35,212 bases of DNA, from the NCBI GenBank assembly GCA_029007825.1, contig JAQXIO010000055.1:1-35212 (forward strand), read 5' to 3'. Under the pieces are notes generated by a model that saw only the letters and a program-made list of their open reading frames with translations, made no database searches and was not told the DNA's origin. This document shows, in pieces, positions 26,292 through 35,212 of the stretch. Position 1 is the first letter of the stretch, and the number at the start of each line of letters is the position of its first letter. The DNA comes from Bacteroidales bacterium (GTDB taxonomy: Bacteria > Bacteroidota > Bacteroidia > Bacteroidales > JAQXIO01). The translations under genes were made by a program, and so were the position numbers.

Positions 26292-27629
26292 TTATAATGC
26301 TCGTACACATTCTTTGAACTGAGTGCCACGGTCTTCATAACTTTTAAATAAATCAAAACTGGCACAACACGGAGACAATAACACGGTATCTCCCTTCTCT
26401 GCCAATGAATATGCTTTATCAACCGCTTCCTGCATAGACAACGCATCCGTCATTTGTGGCACTTTTCCATCAAAAAAGCTATGAAGCTTAGTATTATCGA
26501 CCCCCAAACAGATAATAGCCTTCACCTTTTCACAAACCAATGCCTCGATCTCGGTATAATCATTGCCTTTGTCTGTCCCACCCAATATCAATACCACCGG
26601 AGTTTGCATACTCTGCAATGCATACCAACAAGAATTTACATTCGTAGCCTTCGAATCGTTTATATACTCGACGCCTTTTACCCGTGTCACACGTTCCAAT
26701 CGGTGTTCCACACCCTTAAAATCATGCAAAGCCTCCCGTATCTTCTCATCCGAAATATCCGATACCTTAGCGGCAATACCCGCTGCAAGAGAATTATAAA
26801 GATTATGGGTTCCTGTAAGCGCCAGCAAATCTTGTTCCATAATAAAATTACCATTTAAGGTTGATATATAAATTTTACCGTCTTCCGTATAAGCCCTTAC
26901 CCCGGCAGACCTCTTTTCTGCGAAAGGATAAAGCTCAGCCTTTGGCTGTATTTTTACTATCTCTGCCTGAATAACAGGATCATCGTTCATATAAACGAAA
27001 ACATCGTCAGACGTCTGGTTTTGCAGAATCCTGAATTTTGCATCCACATAATTCTGCATTTTGTAATCATAACGGTCCAGATGGTCTGGTGTTATATTCA
27101 TAAGAATCGCAATATCCGCTTTAAACGAATACATATCGTCTAATTGGAAACTACTCAATTCCAATACATAATAATCGAAATTCTCTTCTGCAACCTGTAA
27201 GGCGAAACTTTTCCCCACATTTCCAGCCAGACCGACATTCAAACCAGCATGCTTGAATATATGGTAAGTCAACAATGTCGTAGTCGTTTTTCCATTACTT
27301 CCCGTTATACATATCATCTTAGCGTTCGTATAACGCCCTGCAAATTCTATTTCCGAAATAATAGAAGTACCCTTCTCTTTCAATTTTTTTATAATTGGGG
27401 CCTTATTGGGAATACCAGGACTCTTTATCACTTCGTCTGCATTCAGTATTTTATTCTCTGTATGCTGTTCCTCTTCCCACTCAATCGCGTACGAATCGAG
27501 CAAATCCTTATAAAACTGCTTGATTGCAGAAAGATCTGAAACAAAGACCTCAAAGCCCTGTTTCTTAGCCAATATTGCTGCACCCGCACCGCTTTCGCCC
27601 GCACCCAATATTACAATTCTCTTTTTCAT
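26292..27629 (-). CDS. murD: UDP-N-acetylmuramoylalanine--D-glutamate ligase
   Basis: Cytoplasmic ligase of 445 residues adding D-Glu to UDP-MurNAc-L-Ala. It starts with a Rossmann loop, VILGAGESGAGAA, and has the P-loop TGSNGKTTTTLL (GSNGKTTT 110-117), NITPDHLDRY, and the C-terminal ILGGTDKGNDY and LLSPCCASFDLFKSYEDRG, a strong MurD signature. It begins 2 bp after mraY. Confidence 0.98.
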   Translation of the reverse strand: MKKRIVILGAGESGAGAAILAKKQGFEVFVSDLSAIKQFYKDLLDSYAIEWEEEQHTENKILNADEVIKSPGIPNKAPIIKKLKEKGTSIISEIEFAGRYTNAKMICITGSNGKTTTTLLTYHIFKHAGLNVGLAGNVGKSFALQVAEENFDYYVLELSSFQLDDMYSFKADIAILMNITPDHLDRYDYKMQNYVDAKFRILQNQTSDDVFVYMNDDPVIQAEIVKIQPKAELYPFAEKRSAGVRAYTEDGKIYISTLNGNFIMEQDLLALTGTHNLYNSLAAGIAAKVSDISDEKIREALHDFKGVEHRLERVTRVKGVEYINDSKATNVNSCWYALQSMQTPVVLILGGTDKGNDYTEIEALVCEKVKAIICLGVDNTKLHSFFDGKVPQMTDALSMQEAVDKAYSLAEKGDTVLLSPCCASFDLFKSYEDRGTQFKECVRAL

Positions 27630-27631
27630 TT

Positions 27632-28891
27632 TTATCTCATCTTCAAAGTAACGATCGTCAGTACCGCCAGAATAATTCCTATTAACCAGAAACGAACTAC
27701 AATCTTAGACTCCGGTACAGCCTGGAGAGGTCGTTGTATTAATGCCTCCAGACCAGCATTACCCATTTTCTGGAAATGATGGTGCAAAGGTGTCATCTTA
27801 AACACCCGTTTACCTGTTCCACATCGTTTTTTCGTATATTTAAAATAGAAAACTTGTATCATAACCGACAACGACTCCACTAAAAAAATACCGCAAAGGA
27901 TAGGGATCAGCAATTCTTTACGAATCATAATCGCAAAAACGGCAATAATACCTCCGATAGTCAGACTACCCGTATCTCCCATAAATACCTGTGCCGGAAA
28001 AGCATTATACCATAGAAAACCAATCGTAGCTCCGATAAATGCAGCGGCAAAAACCACCAGCTCTTCACAACCCGGAATATACATAATATTCAGGTACGAA
28101 GCAAAATTAGCATGACTCGACATATAGGCCAGAATACCAAGAGCCACCCCTATAATTGCTGAACTTCCGGCGGCCAGACCATCCAGACCGTCGGTAAGAT
28201 TTGCACCGTTCGATACGGCAGTAATAATAAAAATCGTAATAAGGATAAAGACAATACACGCCCCTTCTGTTTTATGGTCATCTAAAAAACCGACCAGAGA
28301 CTCATAATTGAAATTATTGTTTTTCAAAAAAGGAATCGTTGTCTCCGTCGATTTTTTTTCGACAGGATGAATACGTACGGATTCCACAAAATCACCACGT
28401 CTTACTTCCTGATTTGCACGGATAACCACATCTGGAGAGAAATAGAGCGTAACACCTACGATAAGTCCCAGACCTACTTGTCCGATAATTTTGAATTTGC
28501 CATGCAACCCTTCTTTGTCTTTCTTAAATACTTTGATATAATCGTCTGCAAATCCCAGTGCCCCCAGCCAAATCGTAGAAACCAACATCAGGATCACATA
28601 AATATTATCCAAGCGTGCTAATAATAAAGTCGGGACAAGAATCGCTATAATTATAATAACCCCACCCATAGTAGGTGTCCCTTTTTTCGCCATTTGGCCT
28701 TCCAGGCCCAAGTCGCGTACAATCTCCCCTACTTGCTTCAACTGGAGCATATTAATAATGCGCCTACCTATAATGGTAGAGATAAGCAATGAAAATAACA
28801 AAGCCAGTCCAGACCGGAAAGTCACGTATTTAAACATTCCCGCACCCGGGAAATCAAAAGAATCCAAATAATTAAAAAGATAATATAGCAT
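27632..28891 (-). CDS. mraY: Phospho-MurNAc-pentapeptide translocase MraY
   Basis: Inner-membrane enzyme of 419 residues that attaches phospho-MurNAc-pentapeptide to undecaprenyl phosphate, giving lipid I. Motifs are KKGTPTMGG (69-77), the Mg-binding FADD (D116, D117), [11 protein letters not shown] (228-238) and PLHHHFQ near the end. An extra hydrophilic segment (about 151-205, [18 protein letters not shown]) between two helices is absent from the E. coli enzyme and makes this protein longer. A longer in-frame start at 28984 would overlap murE; the ATG at 28891 gives [20 protein letters not shown], the expected N-terminus. The gap to murE is 10 bp. Confidence 0.97.
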   Translation of the reverse strand: MLYYLFNYLDSFDFPGAGMFKYVTFRSGLALLFSLLISTIIGRRIINMLQLKQVGEIVRDLGLEGQMAKKGTPTMGGVIIIIAILVPTLLLARLDNIYVILMLVSTIWLGALGFADDYIKVFKKDKEGLHGKFKIIGQVGLGLIVGVTLYFSPDVVIRANQEVRRGDFVESVRIHPVEKKSTETTIPFLKNNNFNYESLVGFLDDHKTEGACIVFILITIFIITAVSNGANLTDGLDGLAAGSSAIIGVALGILAYMSSHANFASYLNIMYIPGCEELVVFAAAFIGATIGFLWYNAFPAQVFMGDTGSLTIGGIIAVFAIMIRKELLIPILCGIFLVESLSVMIQVFYFKYTKKRCGTGKRVFKMTPLHHHFQKMGNAGLEALIQRPLQAVPESKIVVRFWLIGIILAVLTIVTLKMR

Positions 28892-28901
28892 AACACATTG
28901 T

Positions 28902-30356
28902 TTATCGTAACCCAAACAACTCCTCCAGTACCTCCCGGTCACTGAAATGATATTTAACACCCTTAATCTCCTGATAATCCTCATGGCCTTTACCGGCTAC
29001 CAGTATGACATCGCCCGGTTCGGCCAACATAACCGCTGTTTTAATAGCCTGCTTACGGTCAGATATGGAAAGTACGCGATTCATATCCGAAAGTGTTACA
29101 CCTTCGAGCATATCACGGATAATAGCGTCAGGTTCTTCATTACGCGGATTATCCGATGTAATAATAACCCGGTCACTCAGCGAAACGGCCTCTTTAGCCA
29201 TCAACGGCCGTTTTCCCTTATCCCGGTTACCACCGGCACCTACCACCGTAATAATCTTGCCTTTTCCCTCCAGAACTCCATGTATGGCATTTAAAACATT
29301 TGTAAGAGCATCCGGTGTATGTGCGTAATCGACAATGGCAGAAACTCCCTTTGCAGAACGTAAAGTCTGAAAACGGCCGGCAACCGGATGCAATGTACTC
29401 AATGCGATCAGAGTCTCTTCTTCCGGGCAACCGAGAAGACGGGTTGCACCATATACGGCCAATAAATTATAAGCATTAAAACGTCCTACAAAATGAGTAA
29501 ACAACTCATGTCCGTTAATCTGCATCAACGTACCGTCAAAATGCATTTCGATGATACGAGCCCTAAAATCAGCCAATGTACGCAACGAATAATAATAATT
29601 TTTCGCTTTACAATTCTGAAGCATTACCGTCCCGTTTTTATCATCAGCATTTGATAAGGCAAAGGCAGTTTTAGGAAGATAATCGAAAAATTGTTTCTTT
29701 GCCTTGAGATAAGCGCCGAAAGTTTTATGATAATCGAGATGATCACGTGTCAGATTGGTAAATATTCCACCTTTGAAACGAAGGCCGCTAATACGTTTTT
29801 GTGCAATGGAATGCGAACTTACCTCCATAAAGGCATACACACATCCTGAAGTGACCATTTTCGAAAGCAAACCATTTAGTTCAATCGGATCAGGCGTTGT
29901 ATGCGTCGACGGAATTTCCTCATCATCCACATAGTTACAAACAGTCGATAATAATCCGGACTTATGACCGAATAATTTAAACATCTTATAAAGCAACGTC
30001 GCTATGGTCGTTTTTCCGTTAGTCCCGGTTACCCCGACCAAAGTAAGATGTTCGGAAGGACAACCGTACCACTCAGAAGCCAAATATCCGAGAGCATCGG
30101 CAGAATCGGGGACTTGCACGTAAACGGACGAAGCATCGGGAGAAATGGGAATCTCTTCACAAACAATAGCACAAGCTCCGTTACGGATAGCTATATCGAT
30201 ATAATCGTGCCCATCGACCACCGTCCCCTTTACAGCGACAAAAAGAAATCCTTTTTGCACTTTTCTCGAATCGGAAGCTATACCCGTAACTTCCGTTAAA
30301 ACATCACCGCAAACTTTTAACGGCTTAATATTCTGGATCAATTCACGTAATACCAT
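28902..30356 (-). CDS. murE: UDP-MurNAc-tripeptide synthetase, meso-DAP type
   Basis: Cytoplasmic ligase of 484 residues adding the third stem residue. It has the MurE N-terminal domain with [14 protein letters not shown], the P-loop GTNGKTT (111-117), and the amino-acid selector DNPR (402-405, in SDNPRNEEP), which marks use of meso-diaminopimelate, not lysine. The wall is therefore predicted to be the DAP type. It starts 7 bp after the FtsI gene and is followed by mraY; murF is not inserted here, unlike in E. coli. Confidence 0.97.
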   Translation of the reverse strand: MVLRELIQNIKPLKVCGDVLTEVTGIASDSRKVQKGFLFVAVKGTVVDGHDYIDIAIRNGACAIVCEEIPISPDASSVYVQVPDSADALGYLASEWYGCPSEHLTLVGVTGTNGKTTIATLLYKMFKLFGHKSGLLSTVCNYVDDEEIPSTHTTPDPIELNGLLSKMVTSGCVYAFMEVSSHSIAQKRISGLRFKGGIFTNLTRDHLDYHKTFGAYLKAKKQFFDYLPKTAFALSNADDKNGTVMLQNCKAKNYYYSLRTLADFRARIIEMHFDGTLMQINGHELFTHFVGRFNAYNLLAVYGATRLLGCPEEETLIALSTLHPVAGRFQTLRSAKGVSAIVDYAHTPDALTNVLNAIHGVLEGKGKIITVVGAGGNRDKGKRPLMAKEAVSLSDRVIITSDNPRNEEPDAIIRDMLEGVTLSDMNRVLSISDRKQAIKTAVMLAEPGDVILVAGKGHEDYQEIKGVKYHFSDREVLEELFGLR

Positions 30357-30363
30357 AACCCGA

Positions 30364-32493
30364 CTAATTCAACCATATGGTTATTGTTCTACCCTTTGAT
30401 ACTTTTACTCCCGGCGAAAGTGATTGCGACGTAACGGTTCCCCGTCCCGACAAATGTACCCTCAATCCGCTTTTTTCCAGAAGATAAACAGCCTCTTTGG
30501 CCCCCATACCGATAACAGACGGCACCAGATTCTCAATTACTTTTAACGGTTTCAAAACCACTTCCGTAGAATCGGTATAAGGATGTACCCATTCACTGTT
30601 ACCTTCACTCTCATAATCGATATCCAGCTTATTCACTACGTAGTCGACTGCTTTCCTGGAGCCACCCTTGACCACCGGCAACTTCGTAAGCGAAGAGTCT
30701 AACTGGAGTTCATCCGGTTCCAGACGAACATTGGCGGCATAAACCTTTTCTGCTATATTTTTGAATACGCCGCCCGACATCGTACCACCCGAAGGATAAC
30801 CGATGCGTGGACGACGAATAACGACTATACAGGAATATTTGGGATCGTTTGCAGGAAAATAACCGCAAAAAGAAACCTGATGGCTCTTTCCTCCTGCCGT
30901 ATAACCGGCTGCACCTTGTGAAATCTGGGCCGTACCGGTTTTTCCGGCCAACGGAATAAACTCCGATTTCACAGCGGAACCGGTACCCTTATCCACCACA
31001 TCCAGCAACATCTGTCTTATAAGTTTCAGAGTAGAAGACGAACAGATCGAGGGATTGATAACCTCAGTATGGAATGTTTTGATCACATCGCCTCCAGGCG
31101 ACGTAATCGATTTGGTAAAAAACGGCTTTATCATCTTTCCGTCATTTGCAATCGCATTGAAAAATGTCAGGGTATAAATCGGCGGAATCTGTGTTTCATA
31201 ACCGAATGACATCCACGGCAAAGTAGTTTTCCACCAGGATTTATTCGAAGGGTCTTTTATTTTAGCCCTTCCCGCACCCGGAATTTCAAGATTTAAAGGA
31301 GTATCAAGCCCCATATCTTTCAATCGTTGAACATAGCGCTCCGGATTTTTTTCAAAGCCCTTCAATATAATTTTTGCAACCCCGATATTGGATGAATACC
31401 AGATAGCCTGTTCTGCCGTAATCCGGTGATAACCTCCTTTATGCGCATTATGGTCGGTCATCCGGGCTCCTGCATACATGTAAATGCCGTTACCGGTATC
31501 GACTGTATCGCCCGGGTGTACATATCCTTCTTCCAACGCAACGATCATAGACGCGACTTTAAAAGTCGAGCCTGGTTCCGACTCATCTGCCACGGCATAA
31601 TTTTTTGTCTCGGTATATAACCCCTCACGGATACGTCCCATATTGGTAATCGCCTTAATTTCTCCGGTTTCCACCTCCATAACGACGGCAGTACCCGATT
31701 CGGCATCGATCTCCTTCAGTTTGTCGAGCAAAGATTTTTCCGTTATATCCTGAATAACTTCATCAATGGTTGATGTTATATCCATACCGTTTACAGGCTC
31801 CACATCCACGACATTAATCCAACGGCGTCCGATTTTCCGACGCGTACTCCGTCCGGGGATTCCTCTTAGCAGACTGTCATACTGTAATTCCAATCCGTTT
31901 TTACCACCCTTTTCATATTCACCGTAAATATCGCCAATCGTACGTGAAGCCAAAGTGCCGAAAGGCTTTTGCCGCTGCACCATTTTTTTTACCACCATAC
32001 CACTGCGGTTCGAACGCATATTTAAAAACGGAAACTTACGAATATCCTTCAATTCTGAATAGGAAATTTTCCGCGATATCAGCAGGTACCCCCTGCTCTG
32101 CCTCGAATAACCTTTCAGTATATGGGCTTTATAACCTTGAGGCGTCTTATCTCCGAATTTCTTCGACAATGCTGCCGAAAGAGGTCCCACATATTTATCC
32201 AACGTATCTTTTTTCAATCCGTCAGCCTTAAAATCAATATATACATAATACCGGGGTACACTTGTTGCCATAAGTTCCCCGTTACAGGAATAAATATTCC
32301 CCCGATTAGGAAGTACCGCAATATTCTCCTGCTTCTGCAACTCCCCTAAATGACGCCAGAAGTCACCCTCCACAAAAGAAATCTGAATAGCCTTAACCAT
32401 AATGGCGAGGCCTATCAGACTAAATAAAATCGTAACTATAAAATAATTCGTTACGGGATTTCCTTTTTTTTGCGGTTCTGAGTGTTTTGCCAT
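30364..32493 (-). CDS. ftsI: Septal transpeptidase FtsI (PBP) with a PASTA domain
   Basis: Bitopic class B penicillin-binding protein of 709 residues crosslinking septal peptidoglycan. A short cytoplasmic start and one membrane helix (about 17-37) precede the dimerisation/pedestal domain and the transpeptidase domain. That domain has S309 in STFK (309-312), SSN (367-369) and KTG (518-520). One PASTA domain closes the chain (about 645-709, with [20 protein letters not shown]). PASTA is absent from E. coli FtsI but found in Gram-positive and Bacteroidota PBPs. It lies 3 bp after ftsL and 7 bp before murE. Confidence 0.96.
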   Translation of the reverse strand: MAKHSEPQKKGNPVTNYFIVTILFSLIGLAIMVKAIQISFVEGDFWRHLGELQKQENIAVLPNRGNIYSCNGELMATSVPRYYVYIDFKADGLKKDTLDKYVGPLSAALSKKFGDKTPQGYKAHILKGYSRQSRGYLLISRKISYSELKDIRKFPFLNMRSNRSGMVVKKMVQRQKPFGTLASRTIGDIYGEYEKGGKNGLELQYDSLLRGIPGRSTRRKIGRRWINVVDVEPVNGMDITSTIDEVIQDITEKSLLDKLKEIDAESGTAVVMEVETGEIKAITNMGRIREGLYTETKNYAVADESEPGSTFKVASMIVALEEGYVHPGDTVDTGNGIYMYAGARMTDHNAHKGGYHRITAEQAIWYSSNIGVAKIILKGFEKNPERYVQRLKDMGLDTPLNLEIPGAGRAKIKDPSNKSWWKTTLPWMSFGYETQIPPIYTLTFFNAIANDGKMIKPFFTKSITSPGGDVIKTFHTEVINPSICSSSTLKLIRQMLLDVVDKGTGSAVKSEFIPLAGKTGTAQISQGAAGYTAGGKSHQVSFCGYFPANDPKYSCIVVIRRPRIGYPSGGTMSGGVFKNIAEKVYAANVRLEPDELQLDSSLTKLPVVKGGSRKAVDYVVNKLDIDYESEGNSEWVHPYTDSTEVVLKPLKVIENLVPSVIGMGAKEAVYLLEKSGLRVHLSGRGTVTSQSLSPGVKVSKGRTITIWLN

Positions 32494-32496
32494 CTC

Positions 32497-32859
32497 CTAT
32501 TTAATCTCTATTGCCGGTATATTGGATGTTTTGATATCAAGATTATTCTGTAAAACCAACTCCTCTACCTGCGAACGTTTTATGTGCTGAGTCAACTCTG
32601 ATGAAACGGAAAGCGATTCGTAACGCAAATCCTGTAACCGGGTCTTTAATGACTCGATCTCCGATATTTTCTGCAAGCAGGAATAACGATTACTGATATT
32701 AAAAATAATCAACGCAATTATAAGAAGGAACAACCGCGATTGTTTTGCTATAAACTCTTCCGACAAAAGCTCTCCGGCTAAATAATAGATAAGAGAACTC
32801 TTTTTTGCCTTGAGCTCTTTCCTCTGCTTTTTTGTTTTTTGCTCCTCTTTAGTCTCCAT
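32497..32859 (-). CDS. ftsL: FtsL-like cell division protein
   Basis: Bitopic protein of 120 residues. A highly charged cytoplasmic N-terminus (E/K-rich, residues 1-21) precedes one membrane helix (about 41-57, LFLLIIALIIFNISN) and a periplasmic coiled coil (ISEIESLKTRLQDLRYE, about 64-95). FtsL proteins share little sequence; the call rests on this layout, the size and the position between rsmH and ftsI. It should bind FtsQ and an FtsB-like partner. No ftsB is seen next to it. Confidence 0.88.
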   Translation of the reverse strand: METKEEQKTKKQRKELKAKKSSLIYYLAGELLSEEFIAKQSRLFLLIIALIIFNISNRYSCLQKISEIESLKTRLQDLRYESLSVSSELTQHIKRSQVEELVLQNNLDIKTSNIPAIEIK

Positions 32860-32873
32860 AAGTATCCCGATTG

Positions 32874-33803
32874 TTATTTTTTTTCGGCAATTCGAAGCTT
32901 AGCACTCCTCGAACGCGGATTCGCTTCCAGTTCATCATTTGTCGGAACAATCACTTTTGAATTGACAATGCGGAACGGAGTCTCCACATTCCCATAAAAA
33001 TCTTTTTCACAGACTCCATCGAAATTCCCGCTACGAAAGAAATTCTTTACCAAACGGTCTTCAAGCGAATGATAAGTAATTACGACCAAACGTCCTCCCG
33101 GTTTCAACAGAGAAGAGGCCTGTAACAACATCTCTTTCAGAGCGCCCATCTCATCATTAACCTCAATGCGCAATGCCTGGAATAGTTGAGCCAGCATCTT
33201 CTTCTCCCTTTCCCTATCTACAAAAGGACGGATAATATTCAATAACTCTTCCACTGTTCTGACAGGTTGCGACGACCGGGCCCTGACAATAGTCTGGGCA
33301 ATACGGCGTGCCGATTTCAATTCGCCATACGAAAAAAACACCCTTGACAACTCTTCCTCGTCATATTCGTTCAAAACGGCAACAGCATCTATCTGCGCAT
33401 TCTGATTCATGCGCATATCCAGACGTGTCGTATCAAAACGAAACGAAAAACCGCGCTCCTGTTCATCAAAATGGTGGGAAGAAACGCCGAGATCAGCCAG
33501 AATGCCATCTACCTCGTTCACCCCGTAATATCTCATAAAATTACGGAGATAACGAAAATTACTTCTTACGAAAACAAAGCGATTATCATGAAGGATATTT
33601 TCCGAAGCATCCATATCCTGATCGAAGCCGAACAAACGTCCATCCGGCCCAAGATGCTCCAATAAGGCACGGGAATGACCGCCCCCTCCGAACGTCACAT
33701 CCACATAAATCCCCGAAGGGTGAATATGCAGGCCGTCAAGAGATTCAGTCAAGAGAACCGGAACATGATAAATTTCATTCTGTTCTGCTTTATCAATACA
33801 CAC
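32874..33803 (-). CDS. rsmH: 16S rRNA (cytosine-1402-N4) methyltransferase RsmH
   Basis: SAM-dependent methyltransferase of 309 residues that methylates C1402 of 16S rRNA. It shows VPVLLTES, the SAM loop VDVTFGGGGHS (34-44), DGILADLGVSSHHFD, GFSFRFDTTRLDMRM and the C-terminal ANPRSRSAKLRIAEK. The start read here is GTG at 33803; no ATG lies between it and the conserved VPVLLTES block, so a GTG or other non-ATG start is needed. It is the first gene of the division cluster, and mraZ, which usually precedes it, is not present. Confidence 0.95.
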   Translation of the reverse strand: MCIDKAEQNEIYHVPVLLTESLDGLHIHPSGIYVDVTFGGGGHSRALLEHLGPDGRLFGFDQDMDASENILHDNRFVFVRSNFRYLRNFMRYYGVNEVDGILADLGVSSHHFDEQERGFSFRFDTTRLDMRMNQNAQIDAVAVLNEYDEEELSRVFFSYGELKSARRIAQTIVRARSSQPVRTVEELLNIIRPFVDREREKKMLAQLFQALRIEVNDEMGALKEMLLQASSLLKPGGRLVVITYHSLEDRLVKNFFRSGNFDGVCEKDFYGNVETPFRIVNSKVIVPTNDELEANPRSRSAKLRIAEKK

Positions 33804-33978
33804 GTTAATAGCTGGTTATGAAGCTTCAAAAAATTTCTGGCATAAAAAAATATTAATATGTAAAAGTATAAAAAAAAATACTATCATCCGAGAGTCGAAA
33901 AAAAAGTTTTCAACAGCCGGAAAAGTAAAAAAAGCAATAAAAACAAAAAAAAATAATTTTAGGAAAGACAAAAAGCAG

Positions 33979-33986
33979 TACATTTG
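33979..33986 (+). promoter_or_regulatory. -7 box for the glycine-lipid genes
   Basis: TACATTTG matches TAnnTTTG, 25 bases upstream of the ATG at 34012. The stretch further up is A-rich without a clear -33 TTTG. A weaker minus-strand box (TACTTTTA, one mismatch) for rsmH lies at 33861-33868 in the same 208-bp intergenic region, which otherwise holds nothing recognisable. Confidence 0.55.
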
Positions 33987-34011
33987 CACTGCAAATTCAA
34001 GCTATCCATGC

Positions 34012-34848
34012 ATGAGTGAAACGGAAATATTTCAGATAGACCTCGAAAAGGTCTTTAAAAATAAGATTCCCAAAACGGCAAAAAGGCTGCCGGGTTTCAT
34101 TTTTCATTTGCTCGAGAAAATAATTTGTCAGGACGAACTAAACAGAGTATTAAGGACTTATCACGATCTTGACGGAATAGATTTCATGGAAGCAATGGTT
34201 AATGATTATAATATTCATTTAACCATACAAGGAAAAGAAAACATCAGAAAAGACGGACGCTATGTTTTTGCCTCAAACCACCCTCTCGGTGGAATGGACG
34301 GTGTCTGCCTTACTGCTGTTTTGGGACGAATGTTCGATTATAAAGTCCGGTGTCTCGTAAATGATGTACTCCTCTATGTTCCGGCACTTCGTGCCCCTTT
34401 CGTAGCAGTGAACAAATATGGAGCACAAAGTCGTGATGCCGCACAAAAAATAAACGAAGTATTCGCCTCCGAAAACCAGATTATTACTTTTCCGGCAGGA
34501 CTGGTATCGAGACGATATAACGGGATTGTACAGGATTCGGAATGGAAAAAGGCATTTATCACTAAAGCTCGGGAAACAAAGCGCGATATCGTTCCTGTTT
34601 TTTTTGACGGTGTAAATTCAAATTTTTTCTATAATTTTTCCGTTATACGTAAAGCACTGAAGATAAAATTCAACATCGAACTTTTCTTCCTTCCGCGTGA
34701 AATGGTAAAAAGTAAAAACAAAACATTCAATATATATATAGGCAAGCCCGTTTCTTGGCAATCCTTTGACATCAGTAAGAACGATGCCGAATGGGCTTCA
34801 TGGATAAGAGAATTATCTTACAATCTCCCAAAACAAGAATTGATTTAG
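34012..34848 (+). CDS. glsA: PlsC-like O-acyltransferase, glycine lipid synthesis (GlsA)
   Basis: Membrane-associated acyltransferase of 278 residues. It has SNHPLGGMDG, where the acyltransferase histidine and aspartate are H90 and D96 (HX5D, one residue longer than the usual HX4D), and FPAGLVSRR (160-168) in place of the FPEG block. In Bacteroides thetaiotaomicron a gene pair glsB/glsA makes glycine lipids: GlsB N-acylates glycine with a 3-hydroxy fatty acid and GlsA adds a second fatty acid by ester bond. This protein is the PlsC-like member and is followed 1 bp later by the GNAT-like member. The assignment is from family memory and pairing. Confidence 0.83.
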   Translation: MSETEIFQIDLEKVFKNKIPKTAKRLPGFIFHLLEKIICQDELNRVLRTYHDLDGIDFMEAMVNDYNIHLTIQGKENIRKDGRYVFASNHPLGGMDGVCLTAVLGRMFDYKVRCLVNDVLLYVPALRAPFVAVNKYGAQSRDAAQKINEVFASENQIITFPAGLVSRRYNGIVQDSEWKKAFITKARETKRDIVPVFFDGVNSNFFYNFSVIRKALKIKFNIELFFLPREMVKSKNKTFNIYIGKPVSWQSFDISKNDAEWASWIRELSYNLPKQELI

Positions 34849-34849
34849 C

Positions 34850-35212
34850 ATGAAAGATATTATCGAAAAAGTCGATCCGGCTGCGATAAAAAAAGAGTTG
34901 ACAAAAGATAAATTTCTGAGAAAAACGAATCGCGGTAATCATGAAATTTATATTATTACCTATCAGGACTCTCCCAATACCATGCGGGAAATCGGGAGAC
35001 TCAGGGAAATAGCGTTCCGTCATTACGGAGGAGGCACAGGTATGGATTGCGATTTAGACGAATACGACACGATGCCCAATCCATACAAACAGCTAATTGT
35101 CTGGTGTCCTGAAACCGAAGAAATACTGGGTGGTTACCGTTTCATAATGGGTTCAGAAGTCAAGCTCGATGCAAACGGAAAGCCCCTTCTGGCAACTTCA
35201 CATCTCTTTAAT
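34850..35212 (+). CDS. glsB: GNAT-like N-acyltransferase, glycine lipid synthesis (GlsB), 3'-truncated
   Basis: The ATG at 34850 lies 1 bp after the previous stop and opens a frame that runs off the window; 121 residues are visible. The text resembles the hemolysin/OlsB-type GNAT fold (MREIGRLREIAFRHYGGGTG, then DEYDTMPNPYKQLIVW and EILGGYRFI). Enzymes of this type attach a 3-hydroxyacyl chain to an amino acid; in Bacteroides GlsB the acceptor is glycine and the product is commendamide, the GlsA substrate. More than half of the usual length of about 330 residues is missing because of the window edge, not a mutation. Confidence 0.83.
   Translation, partial: MKDIIEKVDPAAIKKELTKDKFLRKTNRGNHEIYIITYQDSPNTMREIGRLREIAFRHYGGGTGMDCDLDEYDTMPNPYKQLIVWCPETEEILGGYRFIMGSEVKLDANGKPLLATSHLFN

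Noticed and set aside
28892..28984. N-terminal extension of mraY
   Set aside because: It overlaps the murE 3' end and is basic and hydrophilic, unlike MraY N-termini.

Overview
The window is chromosomal DNA from a member of the Bacteroidota, most probably order Bacteroidales. Promoters fit the Bacteroides type (a TAnnTTTG box near -7, sometimes a TTTG near -33), there is little Shine-Dalgarno, and the gene content fits: a 7TM-HD phosphodiesterase, Wzi-like and PorT-like barrels, a PASTA-bearing FtsI, DNPR-type MurE and glycine-lipid genes. Genus cannot be told. No insertion sequence, phage, CRISPR array or rRNA is seen. Gene density is high; no gap between called genes exceeds 300 bases.

Left part (1-7.5 kb): the open tail of an upstream gene; a low-molecular-weight tyrosine phosphatase whose 3' end overlaps the convergent pgpH (c-di-AMP phosphodiesterase family); then a tight plus-strand operon gltX - waaA (Kdo transferase) - Wzi-like barrel - small lipoprotein. 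pgpH and gltX are divergent from a short region with promoter boxes on both strands.

Middle part (7.5-15 kb): an MFS permease, an OprO/P-type porin carrying a 12-bp tandem repeat in its signal peptide, priA behind a small outer-membrane barrel gene, a tRNA-Pro(CGG) with a clear promoter and terminator, and three small plus-strand genes (DUF2007, YccF, YciO-type).

Right part (34 kb back to 15 kb, minus strand): a near-continuous division and cell wall cluster, rsmH - ftsL - ftsI(PASTA) - murE - mraY - murD - ftsW - murG - murC - ftsQ - ftsA - ftsZ, continuing with short gaps into a YqeY-like gene, a secreted esterase, lgt, a flavodiiron protein and a CDF metal transporter. Most junctions are under 25 bp or overlap, so much of it is probably cotranscribed. 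It makes lipid I/II, builds the divisome and ends with lipoprotein lipidation. mraZ, usually first in this cluster, is not at its head. Divergent from rsmH are two acyltransferase genes matching the Bacteroides glycine-lipid pair, glsA (complete) and glsB (cut by the window end).

All functions are from reading the sequence and recalled family motifs; no database search was run.
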